From the NCBI RefSeq assembly GCF_910589235.1, contig NC_060957.1:5264162-5328161 (forward strand): a DNA stretch of 64,000 nt. The letters run 5' to 3'. The position numbers and the translations under genes were made by a program. The DNA is from Vespa crabro. Lineage: Eukaryota; Arthropoda; Insecta; Hymenoptera; Vespidae. Under the pieces are notes generated by a model. The model saw only the letters and a list, made by a program, of their open reading frames with translations, had not been told where the DNA came from and searched no databases. This document shows, in pieces, positions 37,200 through 50,870 of this stretch (positions are counted from its first letter, which is position 1; every line of letters begins with the position of its first letter).

Positions 37200-37365
37200 T
37201 CTACAACAGTATCCTGGCCTAGTATCGCCGCCCTTATTCATCACGACCAGTGAGTTTATAGCTCGGATAAAAAGGGAGATATTCTCCGTGCAAATTGACT
37301 ATCATCACTGATCCGGTGCGAGACGCGTATCTAGAAACGCTCTCGTAGTTACGCCCACACGATGC
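37200..37365 (+). repeat. Repeat shared with 21450-21605
   Basis: Contains cgccgcccttattcat, cgaccagtg, tgtgcaaat(c/t)gactat and gctctcgtagtt in the same order and spacing as 21465-21600, at the left edge of the plus-strand gypsy fragment. Probably a scrap of the same mobile element family. Confidence 0.65.
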
Positions 37366-37589
37366 AACAATGACAATTATACATAAATAAAAATATAACA
37401 ATAAATTTAATCTCAAATGTAACAGATGTTATTATGTATCGATGACTACTGCAGGACGGTTCACAGACTGTGAAGCTGTGATGAGCAGTTTGAGTATTAA
37501 AATAAGCATTGACTTCTCGTTATAGATCGTTTCTAGTTGCCGTATTTAGTTGCCGAACAAGAAGAAAAAAATCAGAGTTAAGTGTATCA

Positions 37590-37790
37590 TGTACACTTAA
37601 GTTGTGAGTGGACCAACAAAGAGTAACGAGAAAAGTAACAAGTAGGTCAGAGAAAGAAAAAAGAATTGTAGTATCTTAAGTTGTAATACCTTAACCATAA
37701 TAATAAAGTATGTATAAACCAAAAATAATCCGAGTTAATCAGTCTATATCTTATATGTAGGGTTACGAAAAATATCTTACATTTATATGT
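37590..37790 (+). repeat. R1 repeat, copy d (tail only)
   Basis: Only the end of R1: accaacaaagagtaacgaga, an A-rich stretch, ttaatcagtctatatctta and gggttacgaaaaatatctta. It is followed by a TA microsatellite at 37784-37804. Confidence 0.7.
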
Positions 37791-37979
37791 ATATATATAT
37801 ATATACACATAAAAGTTGGGATCGAAAAAATGGTGAAAATATTATGGCAACGGCAGTAATATTTGTTCATTACAAATATGCACGACGATTCTGTCAATTA
37901 AAGATGATGGGAATAATAATTTCTGTACTAAAATTAAAATACGCTATTTGGAGGTTAAAGCACTAACAAATTTATTAAT

Positions 37980-38760
37980 TTAATATATTTTGAAAAATTG
38001 AAAACAATTTTAGTGTTATATTATTAAAATATAGTATTTTTTTATGAAAATATCAAAATTATGCTTTCTGTATGACCGTAACACATCTAAAACCCGGAAA
38101 GTTTCATTAGACTGGTTAATGTTATTAATAGAATACTTCGAAGAGTTGTGTAAACAATACGTGAGATTATTATAATAAACATGGAGCACTGGATATTTTA
38201 CTTTAACGCACGAATGACGAATATATTGGTCGATGCACGGATAGTTTTCCAGAATAGCACTATTCGTGGTTTTATTGGCACTATTTTTCGTCAATACTTA
38301 ACATCTTTTTGTACTTCTTTATTTCAGATAGATACACTTATTAACAGTAAAATACAAAAAATAAAAATATAATCCTTCATATCAGTACGATTGTGACTAC
38401 AATATACTAATACCTCAAAAACTGTACGCCCAAAGCCTTTTATCACTCCATATACCTTATGTTCTCCGAATAAGGTAATATGCTAACCCGATTTGCTAAA
38501 AGGTACGATGAAGAGCTTTCTGATAGAAGTCGTTTCATAAGAAAGTTAGAATCACGATGAAGTGAAAAGATGAAGTTCAATGAGAAGAAAATATAAATAT
38601 ACATTTGATCGATATTCCATTCTCTCATATTAGCACGAATGAATTAGATTGACATTTTGTATTGTTGTTTGCAAGCAAAACGTAAAATATTATTCAAACT
38701 AATCGCGAGTAAAATATCACACTATAACGTATACAAAAGACCACTTTTTATATTTATATA
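37980..38760. repeat. 3' flank of synthase, duplicated at 51890-52760
   Basis: Shares with the region at 51890-52760, in the same order, the blocks aacacatctaaaacccggaa, cttcgaagagttgtgt, gctaaaaggtacgatgaag and agcacgaat. This is the downstream flank of the intact synthase gene, so the copy at 51.9 kb arose from a duplication that included the gene's 3' end. Confidence 0.7.
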
Positions 38761-38843
38761 ACAATCTTACAATTTAGATAACAATTATCTGCTATACTTT
38801 TCAAATATTTCGTAAATGTGAAACAAAGTTTCCTTAGGTACAT

Positions 38844-38849
38844 TTTATT
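38844..38849 (-). promoter_or_regulatory. Poly(A) signal candidate for fatty acid synthase
   Basis: AATAAA on the minus strand, about 95 bp after the synthase stop codon, in an AT-rich context. Position is typical of a cleavage signal. Confidence 0.5.
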
Positions 38850-38942
38850 TTAATATTCCAAATGAATCTGTAAGATAAAGTTGTTATTGCATATTTTTGT
38901 CGAACATTTATCAACAAACTCATATAGGTCACCAAAGATGTA

Positions 38943-41900
38943 TTAATTTTCGTTCTTTATATTTTCCTTAAATGTTGCAGCAACCGTTAACAATTCATCA
39001 TTAATTGCCATTGCAATTTTCATATCTTCTAACATCGTAACATGATCGCCGTCAACAACGTGTATTTCCACTTTGTTTTCTGTTAACTAAAAATAACAGC
39101 ATTTTATAATAAATTAGTGTTATTTTCATGGTGTACAACTTACACTCTGCAGTTCATAATCATACGGTATAATCATAATCATACGGTTTTACAACTTACA
39201 CTCTGCAGTTCATAATCATACGGTACATTTAATATAGACGGTAACAATGGTTTGAACAATGTAATTGGTGTTCTTATATATGGCATTGGTTCTGGGTTAT
39301 ATGCCATAACTGCTTGCAATCTCACATAAAGTGAGAGAATAGCGTCTTTTTGATTCCCTTTCGAAAATAACTCTTGGTTTTCGGGAGATATAAAATTAAG
39401 AAATACATTTACTTTCTCATCCCACGTATTACATTTTTTTAATTTAAATTCAAGCTGCAAAGAAATGTTTGCAAATCAATATGAGACTTGCGCAAAATAG
39501 AAAAAGAAAATGTCTCAGGAAAATAACGACGTACCTCTGCCCTGTTAACAACTATAAATGGATTCAATATACTAAACAGAATGTTGTTTTCTAGTTCTTC
39601 CTGCGATGACGAATGCAATTGTTGTTGCATAAGTGTTTTTAAATATTGAGGAGCACCGTCTATCAATATTAGCTGACCAATAAATCCTTTGGCTTCTAAG
39701 TTTCGTGTGAGTTCAATAGCTACAAGTGATCCAAATGAATAACCCACTAACGTGAAATTATTTCGACCCTTAAGTTTATCTAATAAATGCTATAATATGT
39801 AAAATTATGTACCATGTTAATATGTATTGTTCGATAATATTCAATTTAATCACATATTTTTGTAATAAAAGATTATACCGGTAGAAATAAATTGGCCATA
39901 GCTTCAACAGTTTTTAATTCATAATTCGCAGCCAATTGAAAACAAGTCGCAGGTGATTTAATTTTCAATTGTAATGTTTTGAAAACGCCACTATAGCCTT
40001 CGATTCCTGGAAGAAAGAATATTTCGTTCCGACCCTCTTCTGGATTAGTCTTAAGCGGAATAGTAACTTTGGCAGAAAGTATTTCATCGAACATTTGCAG
40101 CAACATCTTTGTACCAGATAATAATCCTTTTATATCTTTTTTATTATTATTATAATTATCTCTCGGTTTATTACTCATTTCCATGAATTTAAAGAAATTT
40201 AAGTTTCGAATATCTGAAGAGGTGAGATATATTTCAAATTCACGCTCTAATGTCTGTTTTATTTCTACCGCCATCATAGAATCCATTCCAAGATCAGCCA
40301 AGGAAGTGTGTAGATTGATATTCTTCAAGTTTTTCATACCTGCCATAAAGAATTTGTACTTTTAAGAAAATAATAATAAGTAAAGATGATATATCATGCA
40401 AATATAAATACATATATAAAATTATTAAGATCAATAATAATAATATCAGTTGGAGAATACATACCCATAATGTTTATAATAGCATCTACAATACTATTCC
40501 CAACGTCATTTCTTCTTTTTTCAGCAACTACCATACTTGCAACTACAGATTTATTCTGTACCAAAAATCTATTCAGTTCTTGTAAACATGATGATATTTT
40601 TTGCTGTAAGGTACCACCGATAACAACTTCTTTATCTTCATACTGCATGTCAGCAACTAGACCAACATCTCCAATCGCTCCCCATTGTATAGCTAATCCA
40701 GGCAAACCTTCTTCTACTCTTTTCTCACATATTCTTTCCATAATGGAATTAGCCATACCGTAATTCGTTTGTCCGGCATTTCCTCTTCCGCACGAGACAG
40801 AAGAAAAAACTACGAAGTGTCGAAGATCTGGACAAAGCTTTCTGGTTACCTCGTCCAAACATTTCGTGGCCCATGCTTTTCCTTTGAAAGATTCTTTAAA
40901 AGTCTCCGGCGTTTGGTTTCTACAAATACTATCTTTCAAAGAAACCGCGAGATTGAATATACCATCGACTGGACCTTGATCTATCGCTTTTTTCACGATA
41001 AGCTCGCAATCTTCTTGTTTAGCCGCATCGAGACCAACCAGAATCTTGATATTCACGCCGTATGATTCCCATATTTTGATTCTCATAGATTGATAACCAT
41101 TCTTTATGCCGTTCCGCGAAGTAATGACAATATTTTGAGCATTTCGAAGAACCAACCAATCGATTAATTCCAAACCAAAACCTCCCAATCCACCAAGAAC
41201 TATATAACTTTTATTCGGAATACATGTATAAGAAGGTTCAGCCAAAATGGGTGTATCCAATGGTTCATTCTCTTGACGGATCTTTATGAGTACCTACGAT
41301 ATAAAAACATATTGCAGATTATAATTTAAACTGTTAAAATCAAAACATATATTCCGGCAACAAACATCAACTTACTTTTCCCATATGCTTTCCAGCTGCC
41401 ATAAATCTAAGTGCTGTCTCTATTTGATCTTTGCCGAAAACTGTCCTAATAATCGGTTTGATAGCATTCTCTTTAATAAGTTTGTTGAATATTGAACTAA
41501 TTTCGTTCTTAATTTCGTCATTTGTGTTAATAACCTTATCTAACATCACACCATGAAAACTGATACCCTTCATAAAAATTTCGGTGCTTAATTCATTATT
41601 TGCGGCTAAGTCAAATTGTCCAATTTCTAAAAATCTACCTCTATAGGCTAAACAACGTAGACTTGCTTGAAGTTTATCTTCCGCTAAAGAATTTAGAACA
41701 ATGTCTACACCTGCACCATTGGTTTGTTGCAAAACCATTTTCTCAAAGCTAGTATCTCGGGAATTTCCAATGTGATTATCATCGATACTAGGAAATGTTT
41801 CTTTAATAAATTTACGTTTTTCTGGTGTACCGACCGTTGTAAATACTATACAGCCTTCCCGAAGGGCTAAGTTAATCGCGGCTTGGCCAATACCACCAGA

Positions 41901-44900
41901 ACCAGCATGGATAAGTATTTTATCACCTTTCTGTATTCCTGCATTAATGTAAAGTGCAGATATACATGTGCAATATATACACGGTACTGTTGCTGCATCT
42001 TCTAAACTCCAATTTTCAGGTACAGTCCAAGAAAAAGTTTCGTCCAACTGACAAAAATTTGACAGACATCTAAAAAAATGTTATTTATTTAATTTAATTT
42101 AATTTTTTAACATTTTATATAAAGGATTTTATAATAATATTTTAATTTTTAATTAGTTCACCTGTTGAGGTTAACTCCCATAATACGACGACCATTAATA
42201 GTGATTCCGCTGTATTCAAATCCAAGTAAGCAATCTTTTCTGTTTTGTTCCGTTACATTTGCTGATATTTTACCCGTAGACAACATCACGTCTTTAAAAT
42301 TTAATGATGCATAATGAATTCGAACAAGATTTTTCTTTTGATAGTCCTTCCTAATTGGCCCTTCAATCCAACGTATTGTACTTAAATCTCCACGTGACTA
42401 TCAAAAAATATTTTTGTATTACTTGATGATAGGTGTTAATAATTTGATAAAATGCCTTCACACATACCAACTGACTAATAATAGCGTGATAGGTAAGTTT
42501 GGACTCGCAAGGTAGAAGTAGCTGATGCCTATATGATCCCCAAGTATTCCCTGGTCGTAAAACATTAATAACAAGATCCGTTTTGAGTTGTTCGGAGTAA
42601 AGTGGTAGTTTCAAAGAAAATTTGGGGGCTTTAAAATCTTGAATTAAAACAATTCGAAAGATATTTCCACCAGGTTCTTTCTTTAAGCAATTAATGAATC
42701 CTAAGAGACCAGATTCAAAGTTTCCTTCTTCAACAAGTATGACTCTCGTGTTCCTAATATTCTGTTCTTCATTCCTGATCTGTATAGTTTGCACTTGATG
42801 CAACCAATTAAATTCATTACTATTAACATTTATAATCATGGTGTTTTCCGGAATTTTATTTGTCTTTTTTAATAATATCCAAGATTCCTCGGAGGTACAT
42901 TTCTCTAAAACTATACGTAAGTGATATTCTTGTAAAATGGATAAGTTCAATGAGGTATTTCTTTTTTCACGAGATAAAAGGAAACCACCATCTTTTGTAG
43001 ATTTTAGAAGTATTTTCAAGCTGTCCTTTTTTCCGTTTGTCAACAATCCATATCCAACAGCGAATGGCGTTGTGTCACCCGTTTCTATCATATTTAATTT
43101 TGAAACAATGACACCTTCAGGAATATTTTCGAATTTGTTTGTCGATGCAAATACATTAACGTTGGCTTCTACCAAAGGCAAATTATTTAAAATGTCTAAA
43201 AGCAGTGGAGAAACAAGTATGTTTGCTGGGTTATTGTCCTTATCCTCAACGAGTTCGATTGTCTTCATCTTAATCATTGGTATATTTTCAAGAGTAATAT
43301 GTATGGATAACGTTAATATTTCTCGTAATGACGTTTCCTTTATGTCACGATAAGCAGTGAATTTATACTCTTCGATAATTGGATCACTAATAGGTTTTTT
43401 CCGAGAAATCTCACTTATTCTAATTTTATGGATTTCCACACCCCCCGCTACAATAATATCAATATTTTTAAAATATTGTGCAGGTATATCTGAAATAAAA
43501 AATAGGCATTATGAGTAATGAAGAAAAAGAACACCTTCTATTACTTCACATTGCATGGATAGTAAGTGTTGTTCTTACATTTTTCATTACTAGTCAAGCT
43601 TTGAAGATATTTTTGATGAGCATTAATATTTATTACTAATTTTCGAATTCCAATCGGCACATATAGATCTCTAGTGTCTGTATTTATGATTTTTATCTGT
43701 AACATGTTATCTATGAAAGCTACCCAATTCTTCTTCCATTCGATATGTCCTTTCCTTCTCGAAACAGTCGCACTGTATATGCTTCGGAAAAGACCGCTAT
43801 ATTGATAACCACGTAACTTCAACTCTTTATAGATATCTTTCTCATTTAATTCTTCTTTTTCGTTATCATCATTTCTCTTAATCATATCAAGGGGTATTTT
43901 CTCTTTCGATAAGTTCGTTAGAAGATGAATCTTTCCGGTAACAATAGCAACACCTCCTTCGATCACTTCGAATTTACCGCTACCTATTCGTTTGAAGATC
44001 ACCATGTATTAAATTTTTTGGAAAACAATAGTAGGAAGCAATTACCTTTCTGAATCATAACAATCATTTCAAGTTTGCCCTCTTTGGGAACAGTCGTAGC
44101 TCGATTAAATTTTATATTTTCCATGACTACGGACGTTTCTGTATAGAATTCTCCCATCGTCATTCCCAATGTTTCCCAAACCAAACATAAATATCCTGTT
44201 GCAGGAAACAAGTTTCTGCCATTAATTACATGATCCTTTATGTATGCGAAATTTTCATCGGCAATCGCTATTGATACTATTCGTTCTCCGGAAGTAAGTA
44301 CCTCCTGCTTTTTGAAATGTGTTGTGAACCAATCATATGAATGTTCCCACCTAATTATGATATATTACTAGACTTTTGCATTAAATTCATAATATTTTTA
44401 AATAATTAATCCTTTTCGTTATTTTCATTTTCATAATTCTTACCGAATAAATGGGGATATCATTGAAGTTCCTCGACTTACGGGATATTCTACTGATGGG
44501 TATAGTTTAGCAAGATCAAACTGTAAGCCAGCATTATACAATTTCCCTAATCCTTGAAGAAAAACTTTTACGTTATCTTTATAACCTCGCGGATTTAATG
44601 TAATATTCGTTACTCTTGTTAGCAATGATTTGTTTAAAATCTCTTGTAGTTGGCTGCTGGGCGCAATTTCAATAATAACGGCATTGTCAGGGATGAAGAC
44701 CGAGGTTTCCTCAAAAAGTACAGGTTTTAACAAATTATTTGTAAAATACTCGGCCGACGAGAATTGTGCACTTGAAGTCGACCATTCGTTGCATGGTACT
44801 GATGTACTCAACCACTTTTGACTTCGACGCTTTGCTACTGATATCATTTTTTTTAAATTTGCCAAGAGTTTGATTTTGACTGTAGCCATGTAACGGCTAT

Positions 44901-47900
44901 GATATGGTATTTTTTCCCCTGATACTACTTTCGCAAAAATTTCGTTTGTCTGTCAAATATGAAAATATTACATGATTTATCGTGAAAAAATCAGTCTAAA
45001 AAATTCTTATTATCAACGAATCCTCATTGGCTTGTAACGAACCTGCAGCTTTTCAACAAATACTTTTATAGATTCAGTCGGTCCGATAATTGTTGAACTT
45101 TCAGGTCCATTATGAAACGCGATGTCGATATCATCAGGACACAAATTTTTTATATCTTTATAACCAAGCCGTACCATAGCCACAGAACAATGAGGTATTT
45201 TTGTTTCTATAACGGATATTCCTTGCAAATACGCTGCCAATATCGTTTCCTCCATTGTGAAACTTCCGTCTGCGTATGCACATCCAAGTTCCCCCACAGA
45301 ATATCCGATTATGTAGTCTGGTAATACTCCCACTGAAGCTAAAAGGTCTACTAAGCCAATCTGTAAAATTTTCTCCCTATTATTAGGTGTTATCGAATAT
45401 ATGCAGACCTCTTAAGTGGTTAAATTTGTGCCGATATTACCTGAACAGCAGCAATTCCGACAAAAGAGTGCAAGATATTGTCTAACATGCCATTGTTTGG
45501 TTTAATTAAAATCTCATAAATATGAAGTTCATGCAGTTTTAACACAGCATCGCATTTCTTTATTGCTTTAGCAAATGTAGGGAATTTCAACAGAGCTTGA
45601 CCTAGTAAATTTTATATACCATATAATAACCTTAATCATTGTAATAGTCATTATTTCTATAGATTTTAATGTTAACAAAGAAATATTCGAATAAAACTTT
45701 TCATACCCATTTCTGGCCATTGCGAATCCATTCCAGAAAAAACGAAACAAATTGGCTTTTTCGTACCAGAAAAATGTTCAATCTCCCTTATTTTCGTATC
45801 AGATGGTTTAACATCAGTTATCGTGTATCCTCGATATGAATGATTTGGTATTGTTTTATGATAAATATCATGAAGAAGACGAATAAATTCGACGTCTACC
45901 GGTCGGTTATTGATCTATAGAGAAATATGTTAAAATTGTTTCTAACAAATAGAACTTTTATTTCGGCTTTCGAAAAATATATAGATTCTTTTTGCGTACC
46001 TCATTTAAAATGGTTTCTACTGCTTCTGCGGTACGTCCGGAAACAGCTATGAGTCTAGGCAAATCATCATTTGGCAATCCATTATTGATCTTTATCTTCG
46101 GATTTGATTTGAGTAAAACGTGAGCATTAGCACCACCGAAACCGAAAGAATTAATACTTATGTATTCACCATCTAATGGAGTTGGTTGGGTAACAACTTT
46201 GATTCGTCCTTCTATAAGAGCTTTCATGTCTTTGCGTGGTCTATTAAAGTTAATATTTGGCGGTATTAGGCCTGACTCCATCGATATTATTGCCTAAAAA
46301 TATGTATAATAATATAAATATATATATTTATTTATTTATATTTATATTTATATTTATATATTAATATATATACATATATGTATATATTTATACATTTATA
46401 TTATAATATAACTAAGAATATAAGTAAAATATAATAATACTATAAATAATATACTAAATATATTGAAACTATATATATATATAAATTCTAAATAATTTTT
46501 ATAATAAAATATCGAAGATACATAAATGCGTGAATAATTATATCGTTTTATGTTTCAAACAATGCTTACCTTAACAATGGAAATAATTCCACTGACTCCT
46601 TCGGTATGTCCTACGTTAGATTTGACGGAACCAATTTTAAGAAGATTAGCTCTATTTTTAGTGAAAATGCAATCTATGGCTTTCAATTCTTCAGGATCAC
46701 CGACTTTCGTTCCGGTACCATGAGCTTCGATGTAAGGAATACAAGCTGTTGATACACCGCATTCTTTGTAGAATTCTTTGAAAAGAGTACTTTGCATTTC
46801 GTTAGATGGAAATGTTATTCCTTCTTCTTTATAACCATCACAATTCGTTTTCGCATGAATAATCGTGGCATAGATTCTCTTAGCATTTTTTGCTTTTTGT
46901 AGAAATGCTACAGAGACGGTTTCACTGCGTGTGTAACCATTTGCATCTTCGTCGAAAACCTTGCAGCGACCATCCTGACACAACACCCCTGTCAGAGATA
47001 ACCAAATTAAAAAATTCATATTATCATGATAATTCGATGAAGAAAAAAAAATCTTCTAAACAATTTGGTATTATCAATACCTAAACGACTAAATTGTAGA
47101 GACGTGTATGGATGGAGGCAAAGATTTGATCCACCGACAATCGCGTAATCGCATTGTCCACTATGTATAGCCCTATAAGCATGTTCCACCGCGTAAAGAC
47201 TTGAACTGCACGCTGTATCGACGATATATGATGGTCCTATTACATTTAACCAACACGAAATATTTTGAGCCATCATATCTCTGCTACAGCTCGTGATACC
47301 AAATCCACTTGTCTACATTTAAAAAAACGCAATCTTTTTCTTATCCATCCGTATAAGTAATCAATAATCTATATACTGTTTGATCTTTTCACGTACCTGA
47401 AATTTACCGTGAAGGCAAGTTACCTCAGAATCGGAGAAACATGTACCTACGAATACACCTACCCTTCTTCCACGAATGTCTTCTGGGTTAATCCCAGCAT
47501 CTACTATAGCTTCATAAACATGTTCTAGCATCATTCTGGTCATAGGATCCATCGTATTAGCTTGCTTAAAATGTATTCCAAAAAATGATGCATCGAATTT
47601 TTGAATGTTGTTAATTTTGCCTGTTCGTTGTGGAATTTCTGGATGATCTTATGAAATATAATAATAGAAAAATATTAACGTTAATTACTTTATTTTATTA
47701 AATAAAATTAGTATAGTTGATACCTAGTTTCCAACGACAATTGTCATTGGTGACACAATCTTTGCAGTTGAAAAGATTCTCTTTTAATTCTTCCACATTA
47801 TTGGATTCTGGAAATCTACCAGCTAATCCAGAAATAACAACTTCTTCGCCTGGTTCTGGATCAGCATATTTGAAAAATTTGTACGATTTTTTTGCCTTTT

Positions 47901-47913
47901 TATATTCAGTCAT
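38943..47913 (-). CDS. FASN: Fatty acid synthase, multidomain type I
   Basis: Cytosolic synthase that builds long-chain fatty acids from acetyl- and malonyl-CoA with NADPH. Nineteen exons join in phase: 47913-47724, 47647-47397, 47312-47081, 46988-46570, 46293-46000, 45914-45707, 45601-45441, 45360-45043, 44949-44444, 44350-44046, 43983-43579, 43489-42468, 42397-42162, 42069-41376, 41293-40465, 40339-39879, 39789-39535, 39454-39200, 39086-38943; 2394 codons. Domains: ketosynthase (DTACSSSL, Cys 182; EAHGTGTKVGD and KSNVGHTEG); acyltransferase (GYSVGE, Ser 606); dehydratase (His 900 in DHVINGRNLFP; FIDNMLQ); a non-catalytic methyltransferase-like spacer; enoyl reductase (AGSGGIGQ, about 1571-1578); ketoreductase (GGLGGFG, 1781-1787; Tyr 1925); carrier (GMDSMM, Ser 2044); thioesterase (GYSFGS, Ser 2195; His 2362). 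The ATG at 47913 was chosen because the frame further upstream has no ATG. Oddities: GYS in place of GHS in the acyltransferase, and a duplicated donor at exon 18. Confidence 0.95.
39135..39224 (-). repeat. Tandem duplication of a splice donor in the synthase
   Basis: A 34-bp unit, beginning acaacttacactctgcagtt on the plus strand, occurs at 39135-39168 and again at 39191-39224 with a 22-bp spacer that repeats part of it (aatcatacggt). Each unit carries the end of coding exon 18 plus its GTAAGT donor. Using the first donor in gene order (after 39200) keeps the frame with the last exon. Reading through to the second meets an in-frame TGA. Confidence 0.85.
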
Positions 47914-49006
47914 AATGTTTTGATATTTTCCGATTTTCCACGCCAAATAAAATATAGAAAATAAAACTGATACTACAAGTACCTATCACGTTTCGATATA
48001 CGTTTTTATATACGTTTTCACTACGATTAGAATCTTCGGCGATGAATCCTCTTTTATAACAATAATATGTCCTTCAAAATATTAATTCTGACGCAATTTT
48101 GTAGATTTTCTTAACTCTTTGTTCTAAATTTATTTAAATCAAAAATGAATATATTTGACTTTTGAACTTCCCGTCTTTCTATTCTAGTTACATATTTAAT
48201 ATTCAATTTCATATCAACATATTCATATATTATTCAATAACAAGAAAGTTAAATTTGTTAGTAATAAAATAGATATTTATTATTTGTAAATCTTAAGTTT
48301 ATATCTTACAGAAAGTATGTTATTTTTTTTTTTTGAAGTTTTCATATCATAGATGATATCTGATTTACGTCTTTATATCTTACAATTTTGAATTTACGAT
48401 TTTATATTTACATATTAATATAATTACGATTTCCTATGAGAATAACGCAATACATCGACAATGAATAATATTTTTCAGTGAATAATATGCTATGTTTTGT
48501 CGAAATACGCTAAATACTTCCGATTTCATAAGAGAAAATCTAATTTATATATTACGCGTGTATGTGACGCAAATTTATAAATTATGTATCTGTGTCTGTG
48601 TCTGTGTGCAGCATTTTATCCAAAAGTTTTCATATCATAAATACTTTAGAATAACGAAATCTGAAAAGAATATGGAAAATATACAGATTTTTGAATTGGT
48701 AAAAATATATCGTAATGAAAAGTAATAAAAAAGCTTGATGAAAATATATATGTCGTAATCAACGATATTCATTATATCGAAAAACAGGATATTGAAGATA
48801 AAAAGTTTTTTTGTTTTTACTGTTACACTTCACTTCAGCACATATTATTATTACTTTTTTATAACATTCGTAAGAGATATAAGTAAACTAAGAAAATGTC
48901 ATGCGTAATATGCGGAAAGATTAAATTCTGAAAATATATAAAAACGAAAGATAACAAAAATTAGCTTACTCTATTAAATAAAATAAATCGTGTGAACAGG
49001 TATAAT
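47914..49006. other. Intergenic between synthase and relic exon
   Basis: Contains the 5' untranslated region and promoter of the intact synthase, possibly with an untranslated exon: an acceptor-like gtgatag lies on the minus strand near 47985. Otherwise AT-rich without a supported feature. Confidence 0.5.
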
Positions 49007-49196
49007 ATAGTTTTTTATGACGATATTCATCGGTAGTACAATCTTTGCATTTAAAGAAATTATCTTTTAATTCCTCCGTATTATTGGACTTCGAAAAATT
49101 ATCAGTAAATCCGGAAATAATAATCTCTTTGCCTGGTTCTGGATTGACTTTCCTGAAAAACTTGTACAATTCTTTTGTCTCTTTATACTTATTCAT
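49007..49196 (-). pseudogene. Copy of synthase first coding exon, donor lost
   Basis: From an ATG at 49196 the frame reads MNKYKETKELYKFF and NPEPGKEIIISGF, clearly a copy of the intact synthase exon 1 (MTEYKKAKKSYKFF, DPEPGEEVVISGL). Length to the expected exon end is 190 bp, the same as the parent. At that point the parent has GGTATC, but this copy reads TATATT, so the splice donor is gone. No second exon follows to the left. It is a relic of a former neighbouring synthase gene. Confidence 0.88.
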
Positions 49197-49439
49197 GGTT
49201 ATTTTTTTTTTCTCATTTTTCCATGCGAAATAAATTATAGAAATTTGAATTGAAACTAACCGTACTTTTTCATAATTACTAAATAAATTTTGGGAATACA
49301 TACGTAACTAGAGAAAGTATGAAAGATGTCGCTACGCAAGAATGTATGCATGCAAACAAATACAAAGAGAATTTTTTTTTCTTTTTTAATATCCCTTTTT
49401 TGTGTTTCTAATTGCTATATAGAATTATTTACACCTTTC

Positions 49440-50870
49440 GTAGTATAATATAATATCATGTGGAATTCGATACAGTTGCCGATAATCATTAAGTAATGTA
49501 TAGTAGTTGTGCAGCTTTTATGTGCGTATGTGATGTATTAGGAGTTGATTTCGAGTAGGACTATGGGGTGTTTTCTTTTTAGTCTTCTGGACAGATTTGA
49601 GTAGCAATTTTTGTCAAAACGGTTTATGTGGTTATTAATTCTGATTTAACGTGTCTTTGAAAGATTTATAATTTCTTCTTTAACTGATCATATTTTTATG
49701 ATTTTTCTAATATCGTCGTTTCTAATGGATCAAGGTACATTTATAATAATACATAGAATAATAGATTATAGATTTTCATTTCTTTTATGTTTGATTTGAC
49801 TGCTATGACCCAAATTTGCAGATGGGTTTCAAGATGACTTTGTATATTAATATTTTATTAGCTGTACTTAGTTTGGAATGTTTTGAGAAGAGGATCTTAT
49901 TCTATTTTTCATTTGTTTGATTTTTCCTGAATATATTTCCTTTAGATTAATTTACTATTTAAGTAGAAACCGAGGTATTTAATAACCTTTATGTATAAAT
50001 CATTAGCCTTTTATCTATATTTTTTTCTACTAATTTGGAGATAATTGGAAAAAGAGATATATGATGACAGTGATTTAGGGTTTATACCTGGCTTTTGTAT
50101 CAGAATTATTTCAGCACATTTCCAGTTTTGCAAAGAAAAAACCTATCCTAAAAATAATTAAAATGTTTTTAAATCTGATTGCCTTGATTGATGCTTCTTT
50201 TAACATTTTCATTGTTTGGAAATCATATCCGGAAGATACGATTTTATCAATAATTTTCAGATTTTTGATTATAGATATGACTTTAGTTATTTTAACTATT
50301 TTATACGTCAGGTGTTCTTTAATTTTTATTACCATTATAAGGCTTTTTGTAAATAATCTACCATGATTTCTGCTTCTTCTATTGAAAAGATCCAACTCCC
50401 GTCTTGTTTTTGTATAGGCGGAGTGGAAATATGTTGCCTTTTGAGGTTTTTTTTTACATTTCCATAGTGAATAATTTATTCTTTCGGAGGAGTTCAAATT
50501 CTTAATATAATTCGTGAAGTTGATATTATTTGTTTCAATATTTAATTTTGATTATGTTTTTTCATTATAGTCTTGTATTGTGGCCTCCTTGTACTTTGCT
50601 ATAGTTTCCTCAGTCTTTTATTGTTTTTTATTAGGTCCAAAATGTACTGTGGATATTTTGTTAAAATCTGTAATAGTTACAAGTAAAAATCAAGAATATA
50701 TCTTGGATATTATAATATTTAAATTTTCTCGTTTTAGAATGAAGGATATATTATTGATACGAGCTTCGATAAACTCATTTCTTCATATTTCTTTCTTGAA
50801 TCCTTTGGTTCTCAACAAGAATTCCTTCATCCCACCCCAAATTTTCGCTCGTATATAATCAAAGGTAGGT
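49440..50870 (-). mobile_element. Jockey-like LINE fragment, internally deleted
   Basis: Minus-strand remnant. Near 50490-50100 it reads NYSLWKCKKKPQKAT, then SSGYDFQTMKMLKEASIKAI and FRIGFFFAKLEMC, the part before and at the start of the Jockey reverse transcriptase. After NNSDTKAR near 50085 the core of the enzyme is missing and sequence resumes near 49975 with KVIKYLGFYLNSKLI, the post-polymerase part. Frameshifts and stops are common. The right limit is uncertain. Confidence 0.75.

Noticed and set aside
42937..43353. 138-codon plus-strand open frame
   Set aside because: Shadow of the large synthase exon on the opposite strand.
47914..47946. Upstream extension of the synthase start by 11 codons
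   Set aside because: The extended frame begins with TTG rather than ATG. The ATG at 47913 matches the start in the relic copy at 49196.
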